Source: Megalonaias nervosa
Taxonomy: Eukaryota; Mollusca; Bivalvia; Unionida; Unionidae
Assembly: GCA_016617855.1 (NCBI GenBank)
Contig: JAECUM010006806.1
Location: forward strand, 54,002 to 118,001
DNA length: 64,000 nt
Direction: 5' to 3'
In this document: piece after piece, positions 11,386-64,000 of the stretch
Layout: every line of letters begins with the position of its first letter
Numbering within the stretch: the first letter of the stretch is position 1
Program-made: the position numbers and the translations under genes
Notes under the pieces: model-generated
What the model was told of the DNA's origin: nothing
Database searches by the model: none
Seen by the model: the letters and a program-made list of their open reading frames with translations, nothing else

Positions 11386-12535
11386 GATTATCTTAGGTTG
11401 TAAACTGCTGAAGATTTTCCCCCAGGTCTGATATACTGGTTTGTTGACTTTATAATTTCCTTTCATCTTGACTAATTTCAATTATTACAAAAGTATAACC
11501 ATTTCTGATATTCATGAACTAATTTCAGTTAATAAAAATGTACAAGCATTTCTCATTTTCATTGACTAATTTCAATTATTAAAAACTAAAAGTATTTCTC
11601 ATTTTCATATTTAATAAAGGACAGAAGCCACTGCCTTGTCATTTCTCCCAGAGTTCATAGTGCTGTGATACACTTAAATAAAAAGTGATGTCACCAATGA
11701 CTTAAAATGTAACCTTGAGTTACATGGTAAGAATTGAGTTTACAAAAGCAAATAGTTGATGTATTAAGTCATAGGTGACAGTAAAGACAGTGATGTAATA
11801 TGATCCATATTAATAAGGAAATCTTGAGGATATTGATTAGGATGATGGAATTATCGATAGCAAGGATGCAAAACGCATATATCTTTATGTGACAGATAGG
11901 TCTTGAATTAGATTGACCTCAAAGGGAAGTTGATTTGAATGGAAGTCAGTCACTGTGCAGTCTTGGAGGAGAAGAAAAATATATAAATATATCATTTGAT
12001 TTAATAGGGCTATTTATATGCATGGCATTGGTAAAAACATGTAGCCGTTGCTTGTGCAGATCAGTGGAAGAGGATGTGGCAGAAAGACAAAATAATTCTG
12101 AGAGACATTATGTAACTTCTTTATAGAATTATATTGTAATAACCCATATTTTTACTAGTAGCTTAGAAACAGGGTTACTGGGGTTAACTTCACGAATAGT
12201 AAAGAACATCTTGTGTATCATCCATTGTGTAATGCATCAGCAGTCAAGTGTATAGGCCAGTACCCAAGTAATTGTTGATTAATTTTACACTATTGTATTT
12301 GAGTTTGTCATATAATCTGTACACTTTAGATATAGTGTGTGCAGTTTCATATTTTTTTATATTACCACACATATCACTTTATGTGATTCTGATTGGTACA
12401 AATAAACCCATGAAATTCTTATGCAGTATGTTCCTTACTGATTGGCTGCAATTGTAGGAAAACTTTCTTTACCCTGCCTTATGGAACTTTATCTTTTCAC
12501 TAATTTTATGATGTTCTGTGCTAATGAATAGGCAT
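11386..12535. other. No gene seen
   Basis: Includes a weak three-copy repeat with TTTCTCATTTTCAT around 11450-11620. Otherwise plain AT-rich DNA. Confidence 0.5.
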
Positions 12536-12539
12536 AGCT

Positions 12540-13085
12540 TTCTCATCTAAGGCAGTCAGTCATTTAAGCTAAGGAAGGCTCCACTCAGGCAATAAGTCAT
12601 TTAATCCAAGTAAAGCCCCGCCCAGGCAATAGATCTAGGAAGACTCCACTCAGTCAATAAGTCATTTAATCCAAGTAAAGCACCACCCAGACAATAGGTC
12701 TAGGAAGACTCCATTCAGGCAATAGATCTAGGAAGACTCCACTCAGGCAATAGGCCACTTAAGTTAAGGATGGCTCCACTCTGGCAATAAGTCATTTAAT
12801 CCAAGTAAAGCTCCACCCAGGCAATAGATCTAGGAAGACTCCACTCAGTCAATAAGTCATTTAATCCAAGTAAAGCTCCACCCAGGCAATAGGTCTAGGA
12901 AGACTCCATTCAGGCAATAGGTTATTTGAACTGAAGAAGGCTCCATTCAGGCAATAGATCATTTAAGTTAAAGAAGGCTCTACTCAGGCAATAGTTAATT
13001 TAAGCTATGGAAAGCTCCACTCAGATACCAGGTCACTTATGCTAGTGCAAGGGCTCCATGCAGGCATTCGGTCATTTAAAGAAAG
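12540..13085. repeat. Minisatellite with CAGGCAATA units
   Basis: Units of about 30-60 bp combine AGGCAATAAGTCATTTAA, CCAAGTAAAGC and TCTAGGAAGACTCCACTCAG in several orders. The composite higher-order structure shows repeated unequal exchange. Confidence 0.88.
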
Positions 13086-53622
<40,537 letters not shown>

Positions 53623-54600
53623 TGAAACCATTGTATAGGATTCCAGCCATTCAGAAATGCCATTCCAACATGAATGATGTGCAAGTTTTCCTATCCTACT
53701 TGAAATGAATCCAGCTATTGGTGATGGCTGCATGTTCTCTCCTTTATTATAACCACGAGACACATTGCAGGGAGTAGATTTGTGACAGGGGGATTTTTTG
53801 ATCTGTAATATCTAGTTAGCATTTTAATGTAGCAATAACCATGATAATAACTGTATGTATGAATATAAATATGTGAAATGGTATAAAGTAATTGCATATA
53901 GTGTACACGTATGAGTAACTGAACTAAGAAATTATGAGGCAAATGTGAGTGAGTATTTTTCAAGGTATTGGGGATTGAAGTTATTCAGTTAGTGTAATTA
54001 GTCCATATTAATTAGTCTTTGCTTTGAAATTCTTTCACAGTTTGGAATTGTATTAAGATAACATTTACCAAGTCATCTAAGAGTACAAATCAAACCTTGA
54101 CATTAGTCATATAGATATTTGTTCAGTGAAATATATACTTTTTTTCACTTATAAACAAAAGGGTCTAGTCATGAAGTTTGGATACCTATTAGGATACCAA
54201 GCACTTATCTGCAATGTACGAAATATTTACAAGTGTTTTATTTTGGGAATTTTCTTAGCATAAAGCAATTAAATATCAAATTTTCTAGCTTCTGTTCGGA
54301 AGATTTATTTTCAAGACATTGGGAAGTAATTCATTATCTATGGTATGTATGTACTTGTGATATAAACTTATTTCCAGTGTGGTCCCTCCATCATGTGATA
54401 TTGGGAAGTAATTCATTATCTACCTGTATGGTATGTATGTAATCGTGATAAAAGCCTATTTCCAGTATGGTCCCTCTGTCATGTGATATTGGAAGTAATT
54501 CATTATCTACCTGTATGTACTTGTGATATAAACCCATTTCCAGTGAGGTCCCTCCATCATGTGATACTGACTTCAGATTTTAGCTATTAATACATTATTG
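53623..54600 (+). other. AHCYL: AHCYL 3' UTR, 3' end not determined
   Basis: No AATAAA occurs in the first 1.5 kb. AATAAA words at about 55313, 57340 and 58604 are candidates, the first inside a minisatellite. The UTR may be long or may use a variant signal. Confidence 0.45.
54300..54570. repeat. Minisatellite, about 80-bp unit, three copies
   Basis: GGTCCCTCCATCATGTGATA and GGGAAGTAATTCATTATCTA recur. Confidence 0.85.
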
Positions 54601-54605
54601 CAACT

Positions 54606-54608
<3 letters not shown>

Positions 54609-54664
<56 letters not shown>
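54609..54664. repeat. (AT)n microsatellite
   Basis: About 28 uninterrupted AT dinucleotides. Confidence 0.98.
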
Positions 54665-54666
<2 letters not shown>

Positions 54667-54949
54667 TTTTATTAATTTGGAAACTGAAATATAATTTGGG
54701 GGGTTGAAAGATATCTATGATATAACTGTTTAGATTAATTGACTTCTCCAATATTCTGGGCATTTTGTTTCTTCAGTTCTTAGATATTAAAATTATCTTA
54801 CATTTTGAAGGAAAGAGCACAGTCAAGTAACGTTTTATATTCAGACTTGAATAGAATTCCTGTTTAACATTCATTATGAAATTCTTGATCACAGTTATTT
54901 TTCCCTCATGCAGAGGACATATCTATTAATTTGTTGATCAAGAATGGCA

Positions 54950-55345
54950 GTAGTGTCACAGGAATTAATAACATGTCACTGGTAATAACCACTTATCACA
55001 GGAATTTATAACATGTCACCAGTAATGACCACTTATCACAGGAATTTATAACATGTCACCAGTAACGACCACTTGTCACAGGAATTTATAACATGTCACC
55101 AGTAATGACCACTTGTCACAGGAATTTATAACATGTCACCAGTAATGACCAGATATCACAGGAATTTATAATGTGTCACCAGTAATGACTAAATATCATA
55201 GGAATTTACAACACATTACCAGTAATGACCAGATATCACAGGAATTTATAACGTGTTACAGGTAATGGTCAGATATCACAGGAATTTATAACATGTTACA
55301 AGTAATGACCAGAATAAATGGTATGTCACTTGCATTGACCACATA
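54950..55345. repeat. Minisatellite, about 44-bp unit, eight copies
   Basis: ATCACAGGAATTTATAACAT and GTCACCAGTAATGACCA. Confidence 0.93.
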
Positions 55346-55584
55346 AAATTTGTCACAAAATTGTTTATATTTGCACCTACTATTTATGTATATTTACAGA
55401 CAAATCAGTTTTGTTATAAGAAATTACTGTAAAATATTAGAACAAAAAACACGTCTATTTGTTTGACATTAGATTGATGTATTTAAGACCACTTTGAAAA
55501 CGTCAGTGTAATAACCCATTTTTATTTGTTTGTTATGTGTTCTTTCTTTATCCCTAACACGTCTAGACTAATGAGACCATGTTT

Positions 55585-55770
55585 GGATACTTGTCAAACT
55601 TGATATATTGATGCTTAAATCATGCACTTGTCAAACTTTATATATTGATGCATAAATTCTATACTTATCAAACTTGATATATTAATGCATAAATTCTATA
55701 CTTGTCAAACTTGATATATTGATACATAAATTCTATGCTTGTCAAACTTGATATATTGGTGCATCTTACA
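55585..55770. repeat. Minisatellite, about 38-bp unit, five copies
   Basis: ACTTGTCAAACTTGATATAT and TGATGCATAAATTCTAT. Confidence 0.92.
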
Positions 55771-56855
55771 GAGTAATTCATTGCATTGATCTTTTCTATC
55801 CCCAAAGATACCTTCATAAATTGAAGCAATTTCTCATAATTTGGAAACACTTAAACTGCACAAATTGAGTTATGGTCCAACTGCTTTGGACAACTGTATT
55901 TGAAATTAGGTTAATTGCCTGTCCAAGGATGGAAATTTTTGAAAAAAATTTTAAAAAGTTGGGAGGAGTGAGTTTGAAAGAAAGTTTGGACATAAAAAAA
56001 GTATTTAAAAAATTGTGATGCAGCTGCGAGTTGTGAATTCGTTTGGCAGCCATGACAACAGGAAGACAAATATGGGTGTTTATATTTAAGATAATGACAA
56101 AATTTTGTCTTCTCAGCTTCACATTAAAAGTGAGAAAATACATGTAAACATCAAAACTAACTCAGGCTATACATTGATGTATTGATGAAAAGACAAATTG
56201 ACATTTTGAAATCAAAAGAGCTTTTACAATGATAAAGATATTGCTGTTTTGGAAAAGCAGAACTAAATTTGGTTCTTTGCTTGAGTTGTAAGCATTTTTG
56301 CCTGGTATTTTACAAGGTTGTTGCCAAAATGGTATTTAATAATTCCAAAAAATGATGAAGATGTTTAACCTGCCATGACTTGAGGACAAATTAGCTGTGA
56401 TAAAGGAAATTCTGTAATTGGCTTCTACAAATGATACAGTGAAATTAGATTCATGGGATTTTGTATGTTTTATGTGTTCATCACTATTTTGTTTAGAACA
56501 ATTAGCTCACCTTAATTTTCCTTCATAAAGAAAAGCCTTGATTTTGCAAGATAAATAATTAGCTACATTTATAAATATTGTATGTCATATTTACTGTTGT
56601 GAATAAGCCCTTTGTATATTGGATTTTTGTCACATGTAATCTAGGGTTTAATCAGAAAATGTACCATGTAAAGATTTGCAACAAATACTGTATTTGATGT
56701 AATATCCACACAATCACAGACAAATGCATATCCCTATTTTTGGTTAAAACTATAAAAACATTTTTCATCCTGTGTGCAAATTTGTTGATTTCTTCATAGC
56801 TAGTGGGGAGGGAAACAGCTACTCCCTTCCTACAAAATCATCCCAATTTTCTTGG
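55771..56855. other. No gene seen
   Basis: AT-rich, with no exon, repeat or RNA gene recognised. Confidence 0.5.
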
Positions 56856-56857
56856 TA

Positions 56858-57286
56858 CAGGTAAAACCCATTATAACACGATGCTCGGGATCCAAAGAAT
56901 GACATTGCAATATAAGCAGGATCGCATTAAAAAAATTTTGAAAAAACTTCCCCATAGAAAATTTGCATTGAAATTTCAATGTCATCAGTTTTAACTAATC
57001 TTTTGATCATATATCGTTTGTTTTGTTTGCCGGGTTTCATCAGACATCAAATATACTTCAGTTTTGAATTGTATACATGCCAATATGGCGGAAATGGTGC
57101 ACGCTGAACTTAAGGCAACATTAAACGCAGTGCTGGGATTAAAAATATGCTAAGGATATGAATAATCGGCTTTTCCAAGAGCATGTATTTAGGATGTTAA
57201 AAAGATAGGTCACCTTAAATTAAGAAAATGGGAGCCATGCTGCCATTGCGTTATAAGTCGAATCACGTTATAACAGGTTTTACCTG
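56858..57286. mobile_element. Pogo/Tigger-like MITE, 429 bp
   Basis: The left end CAGGTAAAACCCATTATAAC and the right end, reverse complement CAGGTAAAACCTGTTATAAC, form inverted repeats of about 25 bp. TA flanks both ends. The CAG start and the AAACC..TTATAACG pattern resemble Tc1/mariner-pogo termini. No transposase is encoded. Confidence 0.9.
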
Positions 57287-57289
57287 TAC

Positions 57290-59100
57290 TAATAATTACA
57301 CATGTCTGATGTCTTAATACCACTATATGCATTCAGTCAGTCAAGAAAATAAATTGATTTGTCGTATTCTTTATTCTCGGTGATCATATTCGAAGAGACA
57401 TTGTGGTTCCAAAGTGGAGAGCTGCATATATAGACAAAGGGAGCCAATTCTTCTGTTATGTTCATACGATGGGATAGTGTTTATGATATCATTTATGTGC
57501 ATTTGTTTATAATGAGCTTCAACCTCACAAGTTTACTTGATAATAATTTAAGTACACTGTGTGGATATTGTTTTGAATAGAGTTCTTTTCATTATTTTTG
57601 TCAAAATGTATAATGTATTTGCTGATGCAAAACTGTTGACCAGCTGCAAGCAAAGTGGACCTAGATCTGCCATTATGTAATCTTCAAAAAGTCTTTTACT
57701 TTTTTCTACTTAAGATTTCAGTGAACATTATTAACCCTGATATGAATTCATCTTAATAGTGACAATTCTTGGTGTATGATCAGCTCAGATATGGCTGATT
57801 GTACCTTAAATGATGGCAGATCTTGGTGTACACATTTTGCAGTTGTGTACACATAATACACGGGTAAAAACACAACTATAGGGTGGCACAATTTTGAAAA
57901 TGGTTGGATCAACCTTCCTTTGATTTTCATTTTGTTGAACCCACTTTACTGGGAATTGGGACATGGAAGTCCCTTTTCTGCCATTGTTGCCATCAGTAGT
58001 TAAGGTTTTGGTTAAAGTGTCACTGCTTTGATTGTGTGTTTGACAAGCAGGCAGTGGCTTCATTTTTTATTTTGGAGCATGGGCTTTACAAGCAGGCCAT
58101 GACTTTGTTTTTTATTTTGAATCGTTGAAACAGGCCTTGCCTTTGTATTTTATTTTGTCACTTACCTATCCTGTGTAATATTTGTCTTATTTGATTGATA
58201 TTTATGTAAGCATTATACTAATGAATTTTGTTTTTATATTTGACATAGGAAGCACAGAAGAATTTCTTTTAAATCTGTCAAACTCTACACTGGTACATCG
58301 TATATATAGCTGTACGGTAAATGTAATGAAGTATGTTAACAGGACAGATACAACATTCAAGAAATGTATTGATAAACAAGCATGATATTCATTTTTTTTG
58401 TGTAAAAGATAAACATATCTCATAATTGAATAGATGCCTGTGTAGCTGTAATCTTCTTCCACAATCGTCTAGTTTTCACTGCTCTAGCTGATGAGAAAAT
58501 GCATGAAAGGTTGTGGAAGCATTCCATTTGCTTTACACTTGTTGAAACTAAATTTGATAGAGCAAAAGCAATAATACTGTAGCCAAGTGTACAGAAAAAA
58601 ACGGAATAAAAAGGAAACTAATTGGTCATGTTTGGTAAAATTGCTGTAATAAAATATCTAGTTTAGCCTGTGGTTGTATTTATAAAATCAGTTTTGGGGG
58701 TTACTTCCTGACTTGCCAAGAGAAACTATGCAAAAGTCTTTGTTAACTTTGTAGTAGAAAGCAACAGAATTAAAGACATTTTCTAGTCTGTGACAATTAA
58801 GATGGAAGGTTTTTCAGTAGTTTTCATGATACAGGTCTTCCAAGTTTTCAATATAAAATAATAATTTTTTTTTTTTTAAATGAAGGCAAATATGATTTTT
58901 CAGAAGTATTATACCTAGAAATATACTTCACACATTGAATTGAAGAGAAAATCTGACATGTTTTGCAATACTGGTCATTTTGACAGGTACTGTATCACAT
59001 TGTTAATTTTAAAAGGATATTGATCCCAAGATTGCTTGGTGTAACAATTTTCATATTTATTATAGATCTTGTTGTGTGTACAATAACTCAGAATTAGTAT
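57290..59100. other. No gene seen
   Basis: Contains a loose two- to three-copy segment near 58030-58160 (ACAAGCAGGC, TTTTTTATTTT). No convincing exon. Confidence 0.5.
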
Positions 59101-59116
59101 TTTTATTGTTATTTTT

Positions 59117-59500
59117 AGCTTACCTGGCCTTAAGCCAAGTGAGCTTGTGGTATGGCCATTGTGTGTTCATGAACATTTGTAATTTTCAATAATTTTTAAG
59201 AAACCTACTGGACCTGTTCAGTCAACCAAACTTGATAGCATCCAGGCATGAAGGACTTTAAAGTCTATGCAGGTAATATCAATTTGCTATTACATATGGC
59301 TGCCATTACAAGTTTGCAGGTGATGCCACTTTTTTTTGTCAATAAATAAGGCTGACATTACTAAAAACATCCATACATTAAGAACTTTAAACTGTATGCA
59401 GATCATGAAATTTGCCACTAATAGGCTGCCATTACAAGTATGCAGATCATGAAATTTGCCACTAATAGGCTGCCATTACAAGTATGCACATGATGCTTAT
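59117..59500. repeat. Dispersed repeat with terminal hairpin
   Basis: AGCTTACCTGGC (59117-59128) pairs with GCCAAGTGAGCT (59134-59145) at 10 of 12 positions around a 5-base loop. It is followed by blocks of TTTGCCACTAATAGGCTGCC and ATTACAAGTATGCA. The AGCTCACCTGGCC-type hairpin is a familiar start of long divergent repeats in molluscan genomes. Confidence 0.55.
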
Positions 59501-59754
59501 TTGCCATTAGATATTGATGAAGATATAAAAAGTGAAACCTCGAAGCGGTTATTTTCATTAAAAAATATATGCCGTGAACAGCATTGAAAGAAATTCCAGA
59601 GAAAGCATCCTACTGGTCCAGATTTCTTGGTAAACTGCTCAACTTGCGGTGTGTTGGCCATGATGCCCAATTGTTTGGGAATAAACATGAATGGCGATGC
59701 ATATCATCAGCTCCTTGCAATATGTCACATATGATATATAAATGGTTCAGTAGG

Positions 59755-59910
59755 TAAAGAAATATGCAGAGCTATGGATGCAACCATACTGGTTTGGATT
59801 GGTGATTTATAGCACAGTTTACTGTAATAGTCTTCAGAGCAATATGCAAACCATACTGGTTTGGATTGGTAATTTATGGCACAGTTTACTGTGAGAGCCT
59901 TCATGTGTTT
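59755..59910. repeat. Two-copy duplication, about 80 bp
   Basis: CCATACTGGTTTGGATTGGT and GCACAGTTTACTGT occur twice with a few changes. Confidence 0.85.
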
Positions 59911-60935
59911 CACGTCAAGGTTAGGTATTCTGAGGCAATTGGAGTGAAGTGCCTTGACTATGGACATACAACGGTAGCCAAACCAGGCTGGTCCTATGAT
60001 CCGATTTGAATGCGCACCCTTTCACATGTAATATTAAATCATTCATATACTGATATCAATTGAATGAGCTGTTTTATGAGTCTGTTATACTCAGTTGAAT
60101 TGTTGTTTGTGTTTGTGTGTTTTTGTCCTACATTTTCACCCGTTTGTGATTTTAGTTCAGACTGTTTCAGCTAACCAAGATATTTGTTTCATTTAGATTT
60201 GTGTTGTTAGGTTAAAATGTGTATTAACTGTTAAATTCTGTATCCGAGATACAAAACTGAAACTGACTTTATGCCAGCAAAGTTATTCTGACATTGGTAT
60301 TATTAATACCTGTAAAACTTTGGTGGTAATAATTGAATTGTCATTAGTTAAAGAAAACTGTTTAACCAAGTGTAATTATTATATTCTTTTTATTTGTAAT
60401 GAGCATTTCATATAGGTTGACATGAATGGCCTGTTTATTTGACCTTGGTCTTAGTCCTTTCCCAAGATGCATTTTTGTGCATATATCTTGTATGGTCCAT
60501 GTTGTTTCCTGGGCATCCAGTATACTACTATACCATTTTGAAAGGTCAGATTGACAGGTCATTGTCCTTGACCTATATAACATGTAGATTTAGATTTTCT
60601 GTCCATGACATACAGTAAATTGCCATAAAAAAAACCTTATGTCAGCTTCCATGAGACACTTTGTGTTTTGTGCAGTAATTATGCATGCATAGATCAGTCA
60701 TGATTACCAAGTATTCAGAATCTAGATATTACTGTATCTACACATTATCCTCATTGTACATAGCAATCACAAGGTGATATAATTTTTCACAGCAATCACA
60801 GTTTGTCATAGTAATCTCATAGTTGTGTGTGCTTTTAATAGTCTTATCACCATAAAGAACTGAACAGTGAGTACAATAAAAAGTGACTTGTTTGGGAAAC
60901 CACTTTTCTTATATAACCCAGATTCTAAATACATG
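59911..60935. other. No gene seen
   Basis: No exon, RNA gene or repeat array recognised. Confidence 0.5.
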
Positions 60936-60949
60936 CATCAATTTTTCAT

Positions 60950-61150
60950 ATAATTTAAAACTGCTGTGGAGACACAACCTGTCATATAAAATAAATATGG
61001 AGAGACAATGGATCATATAATTTAAAACCGATATGGAGAGACAACCTGTCATATATAATTTAAAATGGACTGACAACTTGTCATATATAATTTAAAATGG
61101 ACTGACAACTTGTCATATATAATTTAAAAGGGACTTGTCATACAGTGTAA
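60950..61150. repeat. Minisatellite, about 34-bp unit
   Basis: TGTCATATATAATTTAAAAT and GGACTGACAACT recur five times with variation at the left. Confidence 0.85.
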
Positions 61151-62395
61151 ACTGCTATGGAGAAATAATATATTTTAAGAGACCATTTTGTTCAGCCCAC
61201 ATTTGCATAACCTCTACATCACAATTTATTGTTGTCTGTATGCATATCCATCTCGGGCCTGTATCCATCACAAGGCCAATGCACACCCTAGGTAAAGTTC
61301 AGTGTTAACAGCTATTGGATTAAGTTCAATAGTAAAATTTTCTACTTGCTTGTTTTATAAATGGAAAGAGTCTCTTGCTTTGTAACAGAAGGGTTGGAGT
61401 CTTGTTTTATAATGGAAGGGTTGGTCCCTCTTGACAGGTTTGACTGTAGTGTATATAGGAGTAAAAGGGATTCTCTTGTTTCAAGACAGAAGGGTTGGTC
61501 TCTGCAGACAGATTTGACTGTAGTGTATGTGTAGGATTTTTGGCTTGTTCAGGGATTAGAAGTGAAATACAGCTCTCTCAAGAAGTGCAGATTCTTTAAG
61601 CCAGTCTCCTTTGAAAAGAAACGAAAAGAAAACAAAACCATAAGGAACATCTTTTTCAGTAACACATAGCTTGAAATGCAGCATCATACATTATTGAGCT
61701 GAAAACACAGCTTCTCTGTCTCAGTTTTGCTTGAAAGGTGCCTGGAATCTACTCACACTGCATATTGTTAAAAGATCTAAATTGTTTCTTGTCAAAAGTT
61801 TGAGTACGAGTTGTCCTCATCAAAAGTGCCTACAATTACAGATACACGTTCCTTGTCACATGGTCCTCAAAGTAGTCACACATCCATTACTTGTAAGAAA
61901 ACATGACAATTTTTAAAAATATTTATGTTCACAGACATATTGGTCCATGAAGAAAAGCAAATGAAAGACACTAGAATTGAATGAAATTTGGCAAAATGGA
62001 TTGAGAGTCTTATAACAAGCAAACAAATGAAAGTTGAGCCTAAGATCAAATATGAAGAGAGTCAGACATTATGCTGTTACTATAATTCATGTTGTAATGA
62101 ATATACTGTATGTCAGGGATTTCATAGGAACTCAACATTGTATCGGGTCTGTTATCATGTAGTCTTGAATAAAGTTTGGATAAAATGTATAATTGTATTT
62201 TGGGGTTTAATTTACCAATTTTAACATATATTACATAAATAGTGACCTTCACAGAGCAATACACTGTTTCTTTCTGTAATTGACCAGGCTTCAAGGCCAA
62301 ATGAATTCATTGTTTCGTCCTGCATCCAATGTGCATTGTATGTAATATGTTATCTGTCAACACTGCTATTTTGAACTTCACGTAACCCACTGGGC
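61151..62395. other. No gene seen
   Basis: A two- to three-copy segment around 61370-61530 shares AGAAGGGTTGG and TTTGACTGTAGTGTAT. Open frames here are short and without domains. Confidence 0.5.
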
Positions 62396-62399
62396 CTAT

Positions 62400-63485
62400 T
62401 TTAAAAAAAAGAAACTGATAAGAATGATACCTGAGATTTTGGGGGGGGGGGGGTGGCTCCCCAGCAACAAAGCTTCCATAGTAACCAAAATATAAACCTT
62501 ATTTTCAACTTTTTCTCTAGAATGGCTGAGCCAGTTTCAATCCAGCTATGGGAACGTTTTTTAGAACATTCTTCATTAAATTGATTTCTGTGGTGACTCA
62601 CCTGGTGATAGTGTGGTGTTTTAGCAAACATTTGGACAATCTGTTTGACTTCTTTGAGTGGTTGAGCCAATTTAGTTTGAACTTGTTAGGAATCTTCGTT
62701 AGAATTTGCTCTATCATAATTATTTCTTGGGTGGTTGCCCCAGCAGTGGTGTGGTTTCCATAGCAATGTATGGAAAGCATATCATCAACCACTAAAGAAT
62801 GATCCAATTTTGATTAAACTTGTTAGAATCTTTGTCCGGACATGTTCTGTCAAAAGACACCCTTAGCAACAGTGCGACTTAGGAATTGGATAGAAAACAG
62901 TTTATACTTCCGTACACTAAGTCCATTTCAATCACACTTCATATGAATGTTTGCTAGGACGTATCAATTCTATCTTGGGTGGCACCTTTGCAAATGGTGT
63001 GACTTCTATAGTAATCACATGGATTACTTATTGTCAGCTTCTACCAAAAAGCAAAGCCAATTTCAATTAAACATAGCATGAATGTTTCTTATGACATTCT
63101 TTATCACGGTTTTGTCTGAGGTGGTTTCCTTGTCAGTGGCGTGGATGCAAAACCTACTTTTGATTTCTTCCCCAGACTGGCTGAGCCATTTTGATTAAAC
63201 CTGGTGCTCTTTGAAAACTCTGTCCAGTGTGGCACCGCTAGCTGTAGTACGGCTTCTATTTCAACTAGATGGACAATCAGTTTTCAAAACATTTTGTTCA
63301 TGATGACTGAGCCATTTTTTTATTCATTTTTTTTTTTTTTTTAATTCCAGTTTGGTAGGAATGTTTCTTAGGATATACATTATCTAAACTTATGGTATGG
63401 GTGGCACTCATAGCGATGGTGATGCGTCCTTAGCAACCAGTCGGGAAACTAATTTCGGTGTCATCCGAACGGCTGAGCCATAGGT
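62400..63485. repeat. Divergent repeat field, about 150-170-bp period
   Basis: Blocks share GGCTGAGCCA, AATTTGATTAAACTTGTTAG-like and ATGTTTCTTA-type segments plus GTGGCACC and GTGTGACTTCTATAG. About seven blocks are visible at low identity. Includes a G-run at 62442-62452. Confidence 0.65.
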
Positions 63486-63548
63486 GAGTCTAGCATACAC
63501 GGAGACACGCAGATAAGAACTAAACGTTGTTTGAAAAGTTCACGCTTA

Positions 63549-64000
63549 GGGCTGTTCCAGTAAAACATATATCCCCCCCCCGGGGACGGCACTTCCAAAA
63601 AACTTCTGTAGGAGGTTGTGTTTCAAACTATTTTGATTCTGACAGTGAAAGGTTGATTAGGAAAATCACTTCTGTTGTGGGTTGTGTTAACAAAATGAGA
63701 AATCGCTGGTGGGGTTGTCAGAAAAAATAATGAATATATATTTAAAATCGCATCTAACCCCCTCCTAGCAGTCTAACGTGAATAAAACATTGGGTCGGAA
63801 AATGATGCCAGTACACGCGAGTACACCTAATTTGTACGAATTCGCGTACTTTTAAAGCAGTAATACGCTTTCCGCAAATTACGTCAACGTCGCGGCTATA
63901 AAACGTGCTTTGCGCAGTATGCAATTTTTATTCAACTTTTAACTTTAAAAGTGCATTTCGCGACTAAATTCGCGCTGCCAGTAGCAGTGTAGCAGCTCTT
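63549..64000 (+). mobile_element. Terminus of a second copy of the large TIR family, runs off the window
   Basis: GGGCTGTTCCAGTAAAACAT matches the left TIR at 35073 with one change, is preceded by TTA (63546-63548) as there, and is followed by a similar GC-rich CCCCGGGGACGGCACTT block. Subterminal copies of CTTCTGT..GGTTGTGTT lie at about 63601-63625 and 63668-63693. How far the element extends cannot be seen. Confidence 0.75.
63897..63903 (+). promoter_or_regulatory. TATA-box-like TATAAAA in a CpG-rich stretch
   Basis: The surrounding 130 bp (about 63810-63940) is unusually rich in CG for this window (ACGTCAACGTCGCGGCTATA), which supports a real promoter reading rightward out of the window. 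It lies about 350 bp inside the TIR at 63549, close to the 290-bp distance of the TATA cluster from the right TIR of the complete element. Confidence 0.4.

Overview
This is a eukaryotic, AT-rich, intron-dominated window. The host is most likely a mollusc, probably a bivalve. That rests on short exons of a conserved animal gene spread over about 40 kb, dense minisatellites, tRNA-derived SINEs, long divergent repeats built around AGGTCA-type words, and LINE, hAT and gypsy copies of types common in marine invertebrates. The species cannot be named from the sequence alone.

The only confident host gene is an AHCYL (IRBIT, S-adenosylhomocysteine hydrolase-like) gene on the + strand. Eleven exons from 14013 to 53622 join without frame conflict into the C-terminal 305 residues and the stop codon, all with GT/AG introns. 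Exons for the N-terminal half were not found between 1 and 14012. A possible terminal exon of an unidentified gene lies at 8581-8672 with a poly(A) signal at 8849.

Layout: 1-8600 holds minisatellites, two SINE families and two decayed solo LTRs. 8600-14000 is mostly minisatellite and unassigned DNA. 14013-53622 is AHCYL. Its introns carry: an 89-bp tandem duplication of an exon/donor junction (intron 1 of those seen); two SINE-A copies; an array of donor-like words (intron 5); a fold-back MITE (intron 6); a LINE with an inverted 5' part inside a minisatellite (intron 7); a 9.3-kb terminal-inverted-repeat element with two hAT copies nested in it and hints of a minus-strand transcription unit (intron 9); and a deleted gypsy-type LTR element whose integrase follows protease directly (intron 10). 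53623-64000 holds 3' sequence, more minisatellites, a pogo-like MITE, a divergent repeat field and, at the very end, the terminus of a second copy of the large TIR family followed by a TATA-like promoter.

Taken together, one constrained metabolic/signalling gene has accumulated nested transposons and tandem repeats in its introns. Three of the large insertions (LINE, LTR element, TIR element) sit inside pre-existing minisatellites. Array boundaries are approximate because they were read by eye.
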